Below, in pieces: positions 11,732-23,244 of a stretch of 64,000 nt of DNA. Origin of the DNA: Limnomonas spitsbergensis (Eukaryota; Chlorophyta; Chlorophyceae; Chlamydomonadales); assembly GCA_037349105.1 (NCBI GenBank), contig JAYJMM010000037.1, positions 1 to 64,000 of the forward strand. The letters are read 5' to 3'. Positions within the stretch are counted from its first letter, which is position 1; every line of letters begins with the position of its first letter. A model generated the notes under the pieces. The model was not told where the DNA came from. It was given only the letters and a program-made list of their open reading frames with translations, and searched no databases. The position numbers and the translations under genes were made by a program.

Positions 11732-14700
11732 GTTCGTATCCCACACACCAACTGGCATGCTGTCTTTGAGTCCAATCCCCACTCCTACCACTCGTTCCTG
11801 ATGGGAAAAGGCTATGAGCGCATCTACATGCCCGAGGAGCTGCAGGTAGGACGCAGTTCATAGGGGAGCCTTTATGTCTGCCATGCATTGCGTTTGGCTG
11901 GGCAGGAAGCCATGCACGATGTCCCAGTATCTCTCCTTTGCTGGCTCAGTCCACACATCCCATGAGTCGCCTGCCTGGTAATCCATCCTGTTGCTTGCCT
12001 GGTGATCCATCCTGTTGCCTGCCTGGTGATCCATCCTGTTGCTTGCCTGGTGATCCATCCTGTTGCTTGCCTGGTGATCCATCCTGTTGCTTGCCTGGTG
12101 ATCCATCCTGTTGCTTGCCTGGTGATCCATCCTGTTGCTTGCCTGGTGATCCATCCTGTTGCCTGCCTGGTGATCCATCCTGTTGCCTGCCTGTGATCCA
12201 TCCTGTTGCTTGCCTGGAGATCCATCCTGTTGCTTGCCTGGTGATCCATCCTGTTGCTTGGAGCCTGATGTGTGTGTGTGTGTGCTGCAGGTCTACTTGA
12301 TCCAGAACCCAGCTCATGTAGCAGCAGCCCTGCAGACGCTCAGAGCCTCCATGCAGGCGAGTGGGGGTCAGGTACATGCATGCATACCTGCCAGATGTGA
12401 GGAGTGTCAATGCCCCCCTGGGATAAGGAGGTGGGGAAAGGGGCTACTGGCTCTGTGAGATAACTGTCTTTTGGAGGACACATGTGGCTTTGTTTAAGAG
12501 CAGGCCAAGGGGTGAGGATGAGTCCTCATCTTAACCTTAAGTTCAAGGACGAGCCGTGGCGTACGGTTTTACGAGTGAAACCGATTCCGTACACCTTGTG
12601 GCAGGTTTGAATGCACTTCATGTTATGCATTCAGGTTCAAGCTATTATGCTGCACCACTGTCCATTGCATTGCCTGTTTGGCTGCCATGTGTCATGTTAA
12701 ATTTCCAATATTTCTTCTAGTAAGGAGGTATGCAGTATGGCAGAGAGCACATTCTGACATATGGTACAGATAGTGTTGGAGGGTATGCTTCAATGGTGGG
12801 GTGTCTTTGTATGATCAATTTGTATTGAAGGGCCCCTGTCCGCATACCTCACCTGCATTTGCAGGACCGTTTTGTGGCTATTGACCTGGAGTGGAAGCCC
12901 GAGTTTCTAACACCTGGAGCAGCCCGACGAGGCAGCCCTGTGGCGGTCATGCAGCTCGCCTCATCGACGGTGAGACAGGCGGGGGGCATGCCGTACTCTG
13001 GGGATGTAGGTGTTAGAGGTCATCTGCTGATAGGCTGTTCCAGTCCACCACGGTCCAATTCCAGGCCATTTCTCCCTCCCACCATCCCCATGGCCTTGTT
13101 GGCGTCTGCTTTACCTGCCCTCTCCTGTTCCTTCTCCTTACGGCAGCTGTGCCTATCATGCCGCAATGAGTAACCAGTAACGACCACTTCACAAGCATCT
13201 TGGGCCCCTTGCTGGACTCAATCTTTGTCTGTCCCCTTACTTTTGGTCCCAGGTGTGTGTGCTCCTCCATGTTTCTGCCATGTCGTTCAAGCTGCCGCCA
13301 GAGGTCAAGGAGTTCCTGTCCAGCCCGGATATCACGCTGGTGAGGGGCAGACGGGGATGGATTGGGGGGCTGGATAAAGCATGAGATATGGATCGGTTTG
13401 GATCAGATGGAGATGAGATTGGATATAAACCAAACCACAAAATGCTGACGTGGAGCCGCAATCTTGTCAGTAATATGGCTCATGGCCAACCTAGGTGCTC
13501 CCCTCACCCCCCTCACCCCCCCCCCCCCCTCCTTCCCCCTTCACCTTGTTGATGCTTGCAGGTCGGTTTCTCGTGGGAGAACTCTGATGAGCAGAAACTG
13601 TCGAGCTCTTTTGGCTTTGGTCGCTCTTCCTTTCCGGGATTCATTGACCTCCAGGATGTGGCGCAACAGCTGGGTTACCACAGGTTCGGGCTGGCACGCT
13701 TAGCCAAACAGGTGGGATACAGGAGCAGAAAGAAGCAAAGCAGGTGGTGACCGGAGCACCATGAGGGTGGATGTGCCATCGGAGGCACTGGGGTAGGTGC
13801 GGCCTGCCAAGCAGGTGGGACACCAAGGATAATGAACATCCGGTGTGTCTGGATGGGGATACAGATAGATGATGCAGTGTAGGGATAGGAGGGAGCATGG
13901 GACCCAGGGGGGGGGGGGGTATCCATCCTGTGCCCTGTCTCCTCCCTGCCAGGGGGGGGAGGGGTATCCATCCTGTGCCCTGTCTCCTCCCTGCCAGGGG
14001 GGGGAGGGGTATCCATCCTGTGCCCTGTCTCCTCCCTGCCAGGGGGGGGAGGGGTATCCATCCTGTGCCCTGTCTCCTCCCTGCCAGGGGGGGGGAGGGG
14101 TATCCATCCTGTGCCCTGTCTCCTCCCTGCCAGGGGGGGGAGGGGTATCCATCCTGTGCCCTGTCTCCTCCCTGCCAGGGGGGGGGAGGGGTATCCATCC
14201 TGTGCCCTGTCTCCTCCCTGCCAGGGGGGGGAGGGGTATCCATCCTGTGCCCTGTCTCCTCCCTGCCAGGGGGGGGGAGGGGTATCCATCCTGTGCCCTG
14301 TCTCCTCCCTGCCAGGGGGGGGAGGGGTATCCATCCTGTGCCCTGTCTCCTCCCTGCCAGGGGGGGGGAGGGGTATCCATCCTGTGCCCTGTCTCCTCCC
14401 TGCCAGGGGGGGGAGGGGTATCCATCCTGTGCCCTGTCTCCTCCCTGCCAGGGGGGGGAGGGGTATCCATCCTGTGCCCTGTCTCCTCCCTGCCAGGGGG
14501 GGGAGGGGTATCCATCCTGTGCCCTGTCTCCTCCCTGCCAGGGGGGGGGAGGGGTATCCATCCTGTGCCCTGTCTCCTCCCTGCCAGGGGGGGGAGGGGT
14601 ATCCATCCTGTGCCCTGTCTCCTCCCTGCCAGGGGGGGAGGGGTATCCATCCTGTGCCCTGTCTCCTCCCTGCCAGGGGGGGGGAGGGGTATCCATCCTG

Positions 14701-17201
14701 TGCCCTGTCTCCTCCCTGCCAGGGGGGGGAGGGGTATCCATCCTGTGCCCTGTCTCCTCCCTGCCAGGGGGGGGGAGGGGTATCCATCCTGTGCCCTGTC
14801 TCCTCCCTGCCAGGGGGGGGGAGGGGTATCCATCCTGTGCCCTGTCTCCTCCCTGTCAGGGGGGGGAGGGGTATCCATCCTGTGCCCTGTCTCCTCCCTG
14901 CCAGGGGGGGGGAGGGGTATCCATCCTGTGCCCTGTCTCCTCCCTGCCAGGGGGGGGGAGGGGTATCCATCCTGTGCCCTGTCTCCTCCCTGCCAGGGGG
15001 GGGGAGGGGTATCCATCCTGTGCCCTGTCTCCTCCCTGCCAGGGGGGGGGAGGGGTATCCATCCTGTGCCCTGTCTCCTCCCTGCCAGGGGGGGGAAGGG
15101 TTTCCATCCTGTGCCCTGTCTCCTCCCTGCCAGGGGGGGGAGGGGTATCCATCCTGTGCCCTGTCTCCTCCCTGCCAGCGCTCTGCTCCATCCAGTTCTC
15201 CTACTGGGTGGCCCAAATGTGTGCTAGGCACTTCTGCTCTCCTTATTATATAAAATATTTCCCTCGCTGTTCCCAGGTGATGGGGATCGACATGCCGAAG
15301 AGCAAGAAAGTGGCATGCTCCAACTGGGCCGCCACCTCTCTAAATATGCAACAAATCAAGTATGCAAGCCTGGACGTCTTCGTAGCAGGACAGGTGGGAG
15401 CTGTGCAATATGTGAGCATGCCAACATGAAGCACAACCTAGCAATAGATGGGAGGGAGCAAGCTCTTGAACATGTATGCGTGGTTGTCGGGATTGGTGAC
15501 CTCCTAGAGGGTTGTACCTGACCAGTGTGTAAACTTAAACAAGGCTTCCTTCAATAGATTTCCGCGCTTCCATACACAAGCTTGTAAATGTTACGGCCGT
15601 ACTGCCTTGAATGCTGCATGTTTTAGCGTCTTCTCTTTTTCAGCTTGCGAATACAGGCTGACATACGAAAATGATGACGGTTGCGGGCTGCCGTAAAGCT
15701 TCCTTAATCTAACTGGCAGACACCCATACATGTGTTGCTGGACCTGCTCCGAATCATACGGTTTGGAGAACGACCTACGGAGGCAAAATCAGCCCAATTC
15801 CAATCAGTCACAACTAGACCTGCAAGGAGGCTGTGAAGCGCACAAGGGCCCAGGGCGGCACGCTCTAGAAAGTTTATGATTTGTGCATTGCGCAGTTTTG
15901 TGAACTCTAAATGACGCCACGTGTAATAGATCGTGTGCTGTACATCTTAAAAGGTTTCCAGTTAGCCCTGGTCGTACAAAGCAATAGCCCTTGCCTATTA
16001 AGCCCTTGCCTATTAAGCCCTTGCCTATTAAGCCCATGTGTCATAGATTCTTGGATTAAAATGACTGTTTTCCACTTGCAGCATTCAGTTCCCTAATTGT
16101 TATCTCTAGCTGCAATAGCCACGCCCTCCACGCCCAATTCTGTAGCTTGGAGGTCCAGCCCCATCATCTTAGACGGGTACGGCATCTGAAAAACATCAGG
16201 AACTTCAGAACGCCACAAACTTCATTATAGGAACTTTGGATCCATTTGTGATTGTGGCTGCGGGAAATTCTGCTGGGGCCAGCAAGGTTTATACCGTAGT
16301 CCAGGATGTCACATCGAGCAGCTCCCTGGAGGTCATTGCCACTGGCAGGAATGCAATCAGGTAGCACCCCTACCTCTTCATCAACATAAACAGCCTCCAG
16401 CAGGTCGGCCATAGTACTTCAAAGTAGGCGGGCACCAGCTACCTGTAGCAAACATTTTCAGCAAATATAGTGCAAGGAGGAGAGCCAGATGTGCTGAGGT
16501 GCTGAATGGAAAAATAGGTGATCCTGCTTTATGTAGGCGGCCCTGGCGAGCTTGCAAGCTAAGGCAGCTGTGCCTGTGAGGCCGGATCGATGCCCCATTG
16601 GATGAATTTATGTTGACTGAGCACCTTGGGGGCCTCAAAAAGGTTCTGTGACACAGTTTTTCTTCAGCAACTTGAAGAGATTTTTGAAGAATAAGTAAAT
16701 TCTGTTTTGTGCGCTTCTCCGCGAAGTGTAAGTCAATTATTCTTCATGATGATTGCCCCTTCAAAACTTATTTCGGAAATATCGCTGTGTGATGGGAAAA
16801 ACAAAACTTGGCGGGGTGCAATGAGTGTCTGTGGGATTGCAGTCAGCTTACAAGCCGATCTGTACCCTTCCTTTCATGCTTCTTCGCGTCCCAAGAACTG
16901 TGAATTGGTGTAAATGACGCTGCCTCTGTTCCCCATGCCCTCTCCGTAGGTGTTTCGAGGCTTGCGCCTGTGGCACTCCTCTCCAAGCCCTTGCCCGCGG
17001 TGCCTGAACGCCGTGGGTTCTCCCCTGCCCATGGACATCCGATGTGTCACGTGCTCCGGCGCGTATTCGACCCTGCAAAGCTACCTGGAGCACTGCAGCA
17101 GCACAGGCCATGCGACTGATTTCTCCATGTGCACTGTATGCGGGAGAGTGCAGCGGGATGCGGCTGTGATGGAGGGAGGCGCTTCGGATAAAACAAAGTA
17201 G
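11732..17201 (+). CDS. DEDDy-type 3'-5' exonuclease (WRN/RNase D-like), 5' end not resolved
   Basis: Seven exons join in phase: 11732-11845, 12291-12371, 12865-12969, 13253-13339, 13562-13711, 15277-15393 and 16950-17201 (stop TAG), giving about 300 residues. The exonuclease fold is clear. Motif I is FVAIDLEWKPEF (the Asp and Glu of DxE); motif II lies in VGFSWENSDEQKL; motif III is QIKYASLDVFVAGQVF (Y-x3-D). The family trims 3' ends of DNA or RNA using two metal ions held by these acids; the closest type seems to be the single-domain WRN exonuclease-like proteins of plants. After the fold comes a C-terminal finger not usual in that group, with CPRC, CVTC, a His pair near LEHCSSTGH and CTVC. 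Exons upstream of 11,732 must exist but are not identified. Introns 1, 5 and 6 contain tandem repeats. Substrate and location are unknown. Confidence 0.85.
11982..12262. repeat. 24-bp minisatellite in exonuclease intron 1
   Basis: About eleven copies of a 24-bp unit containing TTGCCTGGTGATCCATCCTG, between the first two secure exons (intron 11846-12290). Units differ by TTGCTTG versus TTGCCTG; one is short by a base (near 12,192) and one reads GGAGATCC. A (TG)n tract follows at 12,269-12,284, immediately before the CTGCAG acceptor. Confidence 0.93.
12372..12864. other. Exonuclease intron 2, no embedded feature
   Basis: 493 bp between exons ending at 12371 and starting at 12865. It is bounded by CAG|GTACAT and TTGCAG|GACCG. 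I see no repeat or transposon piece in it. Confidence 0.7.
13905..15178. repeat. 42-43 bp minisatellite in exonuclease intron 5, about 30 copies
   Basis: A G-run (7-9 G) alternates with a constant block containing TATCCATCCTGTGCCCTGTC followed by TCCTCCCTGCCAG. Length differences between units come mainly from the G-run, so the reading frame shifts between units. The array fills most of the intron 13712-15276. Read on the gene's sense strand, every unit ends in a pyrimidine-rich tract plus CAG, which looks like a 3' splice site. One unit (near 15,100) has AAGGGTTTCC in place of AGGGGTATCC. Confidence 0.96.
15394..16949. other. Exonuclease intron 6, mostly featureless
   Basis: A 1.56-kb intron between the motif III exon and the finger exon. 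The only structure I see is a triplicated 15-bp unit, CCCTTGCCTATTAAG, at about 15,987-16,033. No transposon tail, RNA gene or second open frame could be supported. Confidence 0.6.
15987..16033. repeat. 15-bp triplication
   Basis: Three tandem copies of CCCTTGCCTATTAAG within exonuclease intron 6. Confidence 0.85.
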
Positions 17202-17204
17202 AAA

Positions 17205-18149
17205 GAAAAGCGTAGCAAGGGAGAAAAAAGTAGGTGGACAGGTTTGCGTCAGAATACTGGCTGCTACGTGGCGAGACTGTATTATTGAAATTGTATTTTT
17301 TCTTTTGTTAAGGGGCTTTGGTAGGAGTCCTGAGCGCCTTCTCTGCGGCCCATGGAACGGTCAATATCAAATGTATGCGGTTTCATGAGCATCACCTCGC
17401 TCTTGTTCATTTCGCAAGTGCTGGTGGGATGGTTTGCAGGGGCATGCTACCGGCTACCCCGTGCACTTACAACCCGTAAGTTATCATGGAACTCTCTTTG
17501 CCCGCGAATCATCACTGTTAGGATGGAACAGTGAGGAGGCGTAGGATTGGGATCCCTACAAGATTTACGCTTTACACTTTGTGGCTTCGCAGATTCTATG
17601 AATGGTATGGGGGGCTTCTAGCCATCTACTGAAGTGCCGGTACACTCTTTACACTCTTTTTCTTTCCATGATACCGGTCGTGTTGATGTCATTCATGGAC
17701 ACCGTTTACTCGGTTAATAGGCGACGTGCCCCATACAGGTGCGAAAGCGAACACATTAAAGCATCTGATACACTTTCATGTACCCGACAGTAATAATTCC
17801 TAGTGCGATTGTTGAGAGGCCAAGGAGATTTGCTTAGTTGCAGCCATAAGATGAGCCCTTGCAAAATCACCATTCTGAATCGCTAGAAGCAATCCTGGAA
17901 AGTAAGCAATGCATGATGTATCTAAATCAGGAGAAGGACCACCGCCATATGATGACAGCCCAGCGCATCTGGGGGTCAATCGTAGTGCAGAACCACGCAT
18001 TGAACTGAGCATTGCTGATGCCTGTCGGGGCAGATGCCATACCAAGCATTTGACTTGTTTGTTCTACCGGTACCTAGGTGCCACACCATACATGATATGT
18101 AGACAGTGCCTACCGACACACGCTGATGTCATGTCGCCCTTCTGAACAG
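17205..18149. other. Intergenic, no feature recognised
   Basis: Downstream of the exonuclease stop codon. I see no coding exon, no repeat array and no retrotransposon module here until the degraded LINE tail at 18,150. One TACCGGTA palindrome lies at 18,065, close to that tail. Confidence 0.5.
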
Positions 18150-18209
18150 TTGGGCGCCCACGCGGCTGAGCCTTCATGTGCATGGCGAAGAGGTGCAACG
18201 TCTTTGACT
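18150..18209 (+). mobile_element. Degraded LINE terminal module
   Basis: A diverged copy of the roughly 60-bp 3'-terminal module (TTGGGCGCCCACGCGG then AGAGGTGCAACGTC and TTGAC). It is preceded by CCCTTCTGAACAG, as in the full-length tail at 41,820. No reverse-transcriptase sequence is attached. Confidence 0.7.
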
Positions 18210-18389
18210 GATGTCATGTTGCAGGCTATCTATGATGTTGTCAGAACCACGATGATTTCCGCATACTGGTACATGGTAGATATAGGAGTCACTTTAGCCA
18301 TATCGGTAGACGTTGCTGTTGGTGGCAACCCCGGAGATCTCAAACATGTTAATCTACCTCTAGCTTGTTAAAGAAGTTGAACAGTGGGG

Positions 18390-18994
18390 CAGCTGCCCCC
18401 AACCTGTGTGAGGCAGGCAAAAAAAAAAAGGCAGTCTCTGACCTGCAGCCGCTCCCCGTCCCAGAGGTCAATGACGTTACACCTCTGGGCCCTGCTCAAA
18501 TAAGGCTCGGCCGCGTGGGCGCCTAACTAAAGAGTTGGGAGGAAATATGGAAAGAAACACAGGAGGGGGCAGGACAAAAGAAAGGGGGGAAAAGTGGGAA
18601 ATAGAGTGAAGGGACAAAACCAAAGGCAGGAAAATACAAAATACAAAGGACGTTCCAACCTCTGAAAAAGTCTACGCCTCAACCATTCCCCGTACCAGAG
18701 GTGCTACACCTAGTGGACGCAGCCTACCAGCGGGTGCAGCTTCAGGCGACTGGCAGAGGAGACCCCAGGGACCCCGCCAACGAGCACAGGTTTGCGGCCG
18801 CCTACCGCGCTTGGTTCCAGTCCATGGCGGGCGCCGTGTTGGCGCAAGCTAGGAGCCGCGCCAGCAATAGGGCGTGCAATTGTGCACGAACTTACGGCTG
18901 CGGCTCGGTGCGGTTAGCACGGCTGACACGAGCGGTTGGGCGCCCACACGGCCGAGCCTTCTTGAGCAGGACCCAGAGGTGTAATGTCATTAAC
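18390..18994 (+). mobile_element. LINE fragment with an opposite-strand tail nested in it
   Basis: 18,390-18,466 and 18,690-18,935 are plus-strand pieces of the element's C-terminal coding region (LQPLPVPEV; later EVLHLVDAAYQRVQLQATG and SRASNRACNCARTYGCGSV). They match 25,440-25,730 and 40,900-41,180. The coding part is internally deleted and runs straight into its own terminal module at 18,936-18,994. Between the two pieces sits a minus-strand 3' UTR and terminal module (18,467 to about 18,690). The sequence beside the break, [CT]TCCCCGT[CA]CCAGAGGT, occurs on both sides, which may be an old target-site duplication. Confidence 0.7.
18467..18690 (-). mobile_element. Minus-strand LINE tail nested in a plus-strand LINE
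   Basis: In reverse complement this reads a T/C-rich 3' UTR like that at 19,960-20,045, then GGCGCCCACGCGGCCGAGCC and CCCAGAGGTGTAACGTCATT. It contains no coding part, so it is a strongly 5'-truncated insertion. Confidence 0.75.
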
Positions 18995-19662
18995 CTCTAG
19001 CTAGTTGAATGTGAGATTGAATATGTCATAAACCTGTCCTATCGGATAGGTAGGTTACGGGCCAACTGCACACATCAGCAAAGTTGACATGCATCTGCTG
19101 CTGGAGCCTCAACTCTTTGTTCACACGTTTCACCAGCATGTTGCGGCTGCAGAGCCTTCCCTTCTCCATCCTCACCCTTCTTGTGGATTCAACGGGTACG
19201 CGCAGTGTCAGTCTTGACCCAAATCAGACTAGACCAAACCATCCGGCTGCTCAATGTGAACTAGTCCTACTTTTGCTTGGACTTAACAAAGTGGGCGGCG
19301 GGCCCTCCAACCCTAGAAACCCTGAGGTGCTAACCAAACAAACTGCCTGGGTGCGCATGTGGCCCGCGGGGCCAGCCGGGACCAAGCAGGAAGGAGAGGG
19401 ACAGGAAAGGCACAAGACCAACAAGCACTCACACAGCCGCAATAACTCATACGTAAAAATTCAGAGTGAAGTACAAAAGAAGAACTGGTGCCCCAAATCG
19501 GCACCCGCCTACCTAGAGCACACGATACCACCAGAAGCACTCCCAAGAGCGGCTGCAAACATCTCCACCAAAGCCGGGAAACGACAATCAACATGCAGAA
19601 GGAGACAAAAAACAGAGAGGAAGCCAGAGAGGGAGCTACCTGGACACCAAGAGGAAAGGGCA

Positions 19663-19716
19663 GGTCAATGAAGTTACACCTCTGGGCCCTGCTAAAAAAA
19701 AGGCTCGGCCGCGTGG
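19663..19716 (-). mobile_element. LINE terminal module, minus strand
   Basis: Another copy of the 3'-terminal module (CAATGAAGTTACACCTCTGG then GGCTCGGCCGCGTGG on plus). The neighbouring sequence does not match the coding part of the element. Confidence 0.75.
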
Positions 19717-19889
19717 CCGGGAAAAGGGCAGGTGTGTCACCATAAGGCACGGCCCCAACCTGCATGGCACAGCTCGCACACTAAGCGCCATAAGGCCCAC
19801 ACGACCCAGAGGCCCACACAACACCATGCAAAACCGCAAACGGGACAGACACAGCCTAAATCAGGGACTGTGTCACACAGGGGGCGATA

Positions 19890-20104
19890 TTGGGTGGGAT
19901 GCCCTTGCTGTTTTGGAAGACGTGGTAGAAATCGTTGAGGTGTTGACGTTCTTAGATACTGGAACACCCTTTGCCTTTCCTTTCCAGCCTTTTGTTTGTC
20001 CCTTCACTTTTTACCCCTTTTCCTCTTTTTTTCTGCCCTTATACTTAGGCGCCCACGCGGCCGAGCCTTTCTGGAGCAGGGCCCAGAGGTGTAACGTCAT
20101 TGAC
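19890..20104 (+). mobile_element. LINE 3' end, plus strand
   Basis: Begins with a fragment of the last coding segment (GWDALAVLEDVVEIVEV, as in the GWDALAL of the 41-kb copy). A T/C-rich 3' UTR follows, then the terminal module at 20,046-20,104 ending GTAACGTCATTGAC. Confidence 0.75.
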
Positions 20105-21400
20105 AGGGGGCGAGAAGGGGCACAGCGAACCAAAAGTTTAAATTAATGTTGAAAGCATACCGGGATGCCTTACGGGGATCAGCTGGCATGGAAAGGAAGA
20201 AGTTGAATTTTATCTTTGTCATCCTGGAGCAGGGGGGCTGGAGAAATTTAAAAATGGGAGACCCCTCTCCTCGCGAGTGTCAGGGCCTCAAGAAAGAATA
20301 AACCAGACAGAAGACATCTTGCCCCAGGAGCAGGGGAGCTCACGAGAGAAAGAAAAGCAGGAAACCCCTCTCCTACCGTAGTCACGGGGGCCCTACATAC
20401 CGGTATCAGGATTTATAAGTACAACAAGGCCCGAGTGCTTCCCACTCGGCATGCACCCAGCCTGTGGATAGAAGGTGATGCGGCTCAATGGATTCGGGTA
20501 CCGGTACTTGAGCCTAGCCTCCACGTGACGACACTGCAGTGCCACTACAGCCATGCCGCAACAGGCAGTGCACTCATGCTACCTCGTCTATCATGTAATG
20601 GGCTTAACCTAATGGTGCAGACAATGCTCCTGACCATTTCAATTTGCTAGTTGGGTAGATCTTCACCTTTATTCCCTTGAGTGTTGTTGGCCCCGAAATC
20701 TGCTGGTGGCCTTTAAGAGCCCTCCGTCAACTGTCGAGATAGAAGCCAGTGCCAGGGGGTCAGCTCTCTGTTGGCAAAAGATGGGATACGGAGGAGAGAA
20801 ATGCGGAGATGGAAAACTGGGTGCGCGCCCCTCATGATAGTGCGTAATTTTGTGTCGACAATTACCAGCGCTATTAGTGCAGGATGACACTCTCGGAGAT
20901 GTCCGTCATCAGCCGTACGGGCACCCTCGACGGGCATTACGCAATGACGGATTCCTGACACCCTGTTGACACGATCTTGAAGTCAGGACTTAAAAGGGAG
21001 AAGCGTATGCTCACGCCATTCATAATCCCAACTTTTCCGTCTTTTACTCAGTTTGTCTCGCGCTGCTCCCGCAACCTTCCCAACTCACGAGTCAACTGCC
21101 ATCGTACAGAGCCCGCGTTTAAAATGACCTCCCTTGCAGCAGCGTGCCTGTCGCCAGATGCCACTTTCGGGGCCAACTTCACGGACGTGATGGACGAAGT
21201 ATCTTTACGCAGCGTCCTCACGATTTTGGCTTCAGAGTAAGCCGAGCAGTCGGGTCCTAAGATGCAGGTTCGTGAGGAAGGGACGTGTGGGAGTGCCTTC
21301 TCGATTGTGTCACCCTGCATCCCTAGAGGCCCTCCCATGCCAAGCTAAAGCTTTGGTTAAATGCACCTCATTCAAACACACAGCAACGCCCTAATCAAAA
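20105..21400. other. Intergenic, no feature recognised
   Basis: Upstream of the thioesterase gene. Two TACCGGTA palindromes (20,398 and 20,499) are present, but I support no exon, repeat or RNA gene. Confidence 0.5.
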
Positions 21401-21455
21401 CACTGTGTGTGCCACCGATAGTTCAACCTGTCATCTCACGTTCCTTCTCACCCCT

Positions 21456-23244
21456 ATGTGCCACAGCCTGTCGTCGCGGTATTACATGAGGCCGCAGACG
21501 GTACCCTCTGGACTTCAACAAAAGCCAACGTCACCCCTAAAAAAGCTGACCTGGGTCAAAGAGCTGGCCCCTAGATTTCAGGTATTAACACTTTGAAAGG
21601 GTTTGACCCCTGGTTTGACTAATTTCCGGACCATTCCTGGTTAGCAGATCATACCTATCAATGTAGACTAACGGTTTTCAATGGTAGTGCCATTGGTAAC
21701 AAAAGCCATATTCTTGTCTGCCCAACCCGGAACTGCATCTGACTGAACCTGAGAGTCTCGGATGTAGTCAACATCAGTTGACAGCAGCAGCTACCGGGTA
21801 GCTGTCTGAAACCCTCCTAGTGCCTGTGCCTGATGACCAAGGATGCCTGTGCTTGATCAGGCCCAGGCTGACTTAATGGGGGAGAAAAGCCCGCTCGGTG
21901 CTGACCACGTCTTCCGAGCCCTCTACCGGCATAATCTGGTGCTGGACAACAAGGTGTTTGTCAACAAGATCCAAAAGCAGCCCGCAGAGAATCTCAGTAG
22001 TGAAGCAGCTGACCAAGCGGTGGAGAATCCTCAGGTAAGAAGCTGCTCTGATGACCCACAGCTACAGCAACCACGGCTCACTCAAACCTTGGCCTGCTCT
22101 GCTGCGTCACCCTCTACCCCTCCCTCCTTCCTCCTAATGGCATTTGACCACTTCCTTTTCTCTTTTCTGCTGCAGCTCCTGAACGTGTACCTGCTCGGTG
22201 ACGATGTAGGGGGACACAAGGTGGGTGAACAGGTGGACCACCGCCATGTGATCATGTCATGGCTTTTGCAAGCAGAACAGTCTCGCTAGTAGCTACCCCA
22301 CCCGGAGCTCCTGTCTGATGTGCCCTGTAATTAATATACACTTTTCGATGACCACTTACCATGTATTGTGGTGTGTTTCGTCCCCTATACATAGATGAGC
22401 CTGGATGTTCCTCTTCAGAAGCGATACCGGTCCAATAAAAGTACTTCTACACTCTGCAGGGTTTGGTTCATGGTGGCCTGACAGCGGCCATTTTCGACGA
22501 GACGTTTGGGTCAGTACAGCTTGGCCTACCTTACATATTCCTCAACATGTTCCTGAAGACCTGCCTTCCCAACTCTAGGGGACAATGTGCATTTCAGAGC
22601 TGTGAGGTCCGCTGACTCCCACTGGCCACCCTATCTATAGAACATATTTAGCCTACCGGTAATCCACGACCATCATTTCTAATCGCAGCTTACTTACCCT
22701 GTCCGTTATCACCTCCGATAGGTACCTCCTATATGCAAGCAAGGCATCAGGACACTTAGATTTCAAAGCTGTGGTGACAGCCCAGCTCAATGTCAGCTAC
22801 TTGAAGGTGAGCATACTATTGTTTGATAGGAATGATGAAGAAGATGACACGATATCCCTGCTAGGATTCTATGAAGGGGACTGCACTTCATTCACAGCAT
22901 TTCTGCACTCTTCAAGTTGTGCTTCTGGCTGTGATGGTTGTGCAGCTCTGAGGGGACTATCCTTGGGGCAGAGTGTGCTGGTTGTACAAACTAGCAAACC
23001 AAAAAGTAAAAGAAATTGTTCCTGAGCCTCATAATTTTTTTGTCATTATTCTCAGGCTACGTTAATCTTACCTGCTGTGTCCCTTGAAACCCAGGCTATA
23101 CCGACAAAGAGCACCGTGGTGTGTGCCGCAAGCATCACCAGCCGCCAGGGGCGGAAGATCTGGGTGGCTGCCCAGATGCGCGACCAGATGGGAGGGAAGA
23201 TGATTTACGCTACTGCCACCGCTTTGTTCATCATCCCCAAGTAA
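21456..23244 (+). CDS. HotDog-fold acyl-CoA thioesterase (THEM4/PaaI-like)
   Basis: Six exons join in phase: to 21581, then 21861-22034, 22176-22220, 22460-22509, 22722-22806 and 23056-23244 (TAA), giving about 220 residues. The core signature GLVHGGLTAAIFDETFG is the HGG...D motif of HotDog thioesterases: the long helix starts at HGG and an acid follows. YLLYASKASG, FKAVVTAQLNVSYLK and IYATATALFIIPK supply the later helix end and sheet strands. These enzymes hydrolyse acyl-CoA or related thioesters as dimers. The start is uncertain. ATG 21456 opens the frame, but a good acceptor (CCACAG) at 21466 could make this an internal exon; ATG 21486 is a third option. The first 40 residues are basic and Ser/Pro-rich, compatible with an organelle transit peptide. 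Substrate cannot be inferred. A dead LINE lies downstream. Confidence 0.88.

Noticed and set aside
12351..12362. A GC-AG intron donor (CAG|GCGAGT) in the exonuclease gene
   Set aside because: A normal donor, CAG|GTACAT, lies 15 bp downstream in the same phase, so a rare GC donor is not needed.
13641..15429. Several 360-520 codon frames on both strands in the 42-bp array
   Set aside because: They lie wholly in an intron flanked by secure exons, shift frame with G-run length and carry only repeat-derived sequence.
22391..22459. Possible extra exon before GLVHGG in the thioesterase
   Set aside because: LLGDDVGGHK joins directly to GLVHGG in phase 0 as expected for the HotDog family; an extra segment would disrupt the motif.
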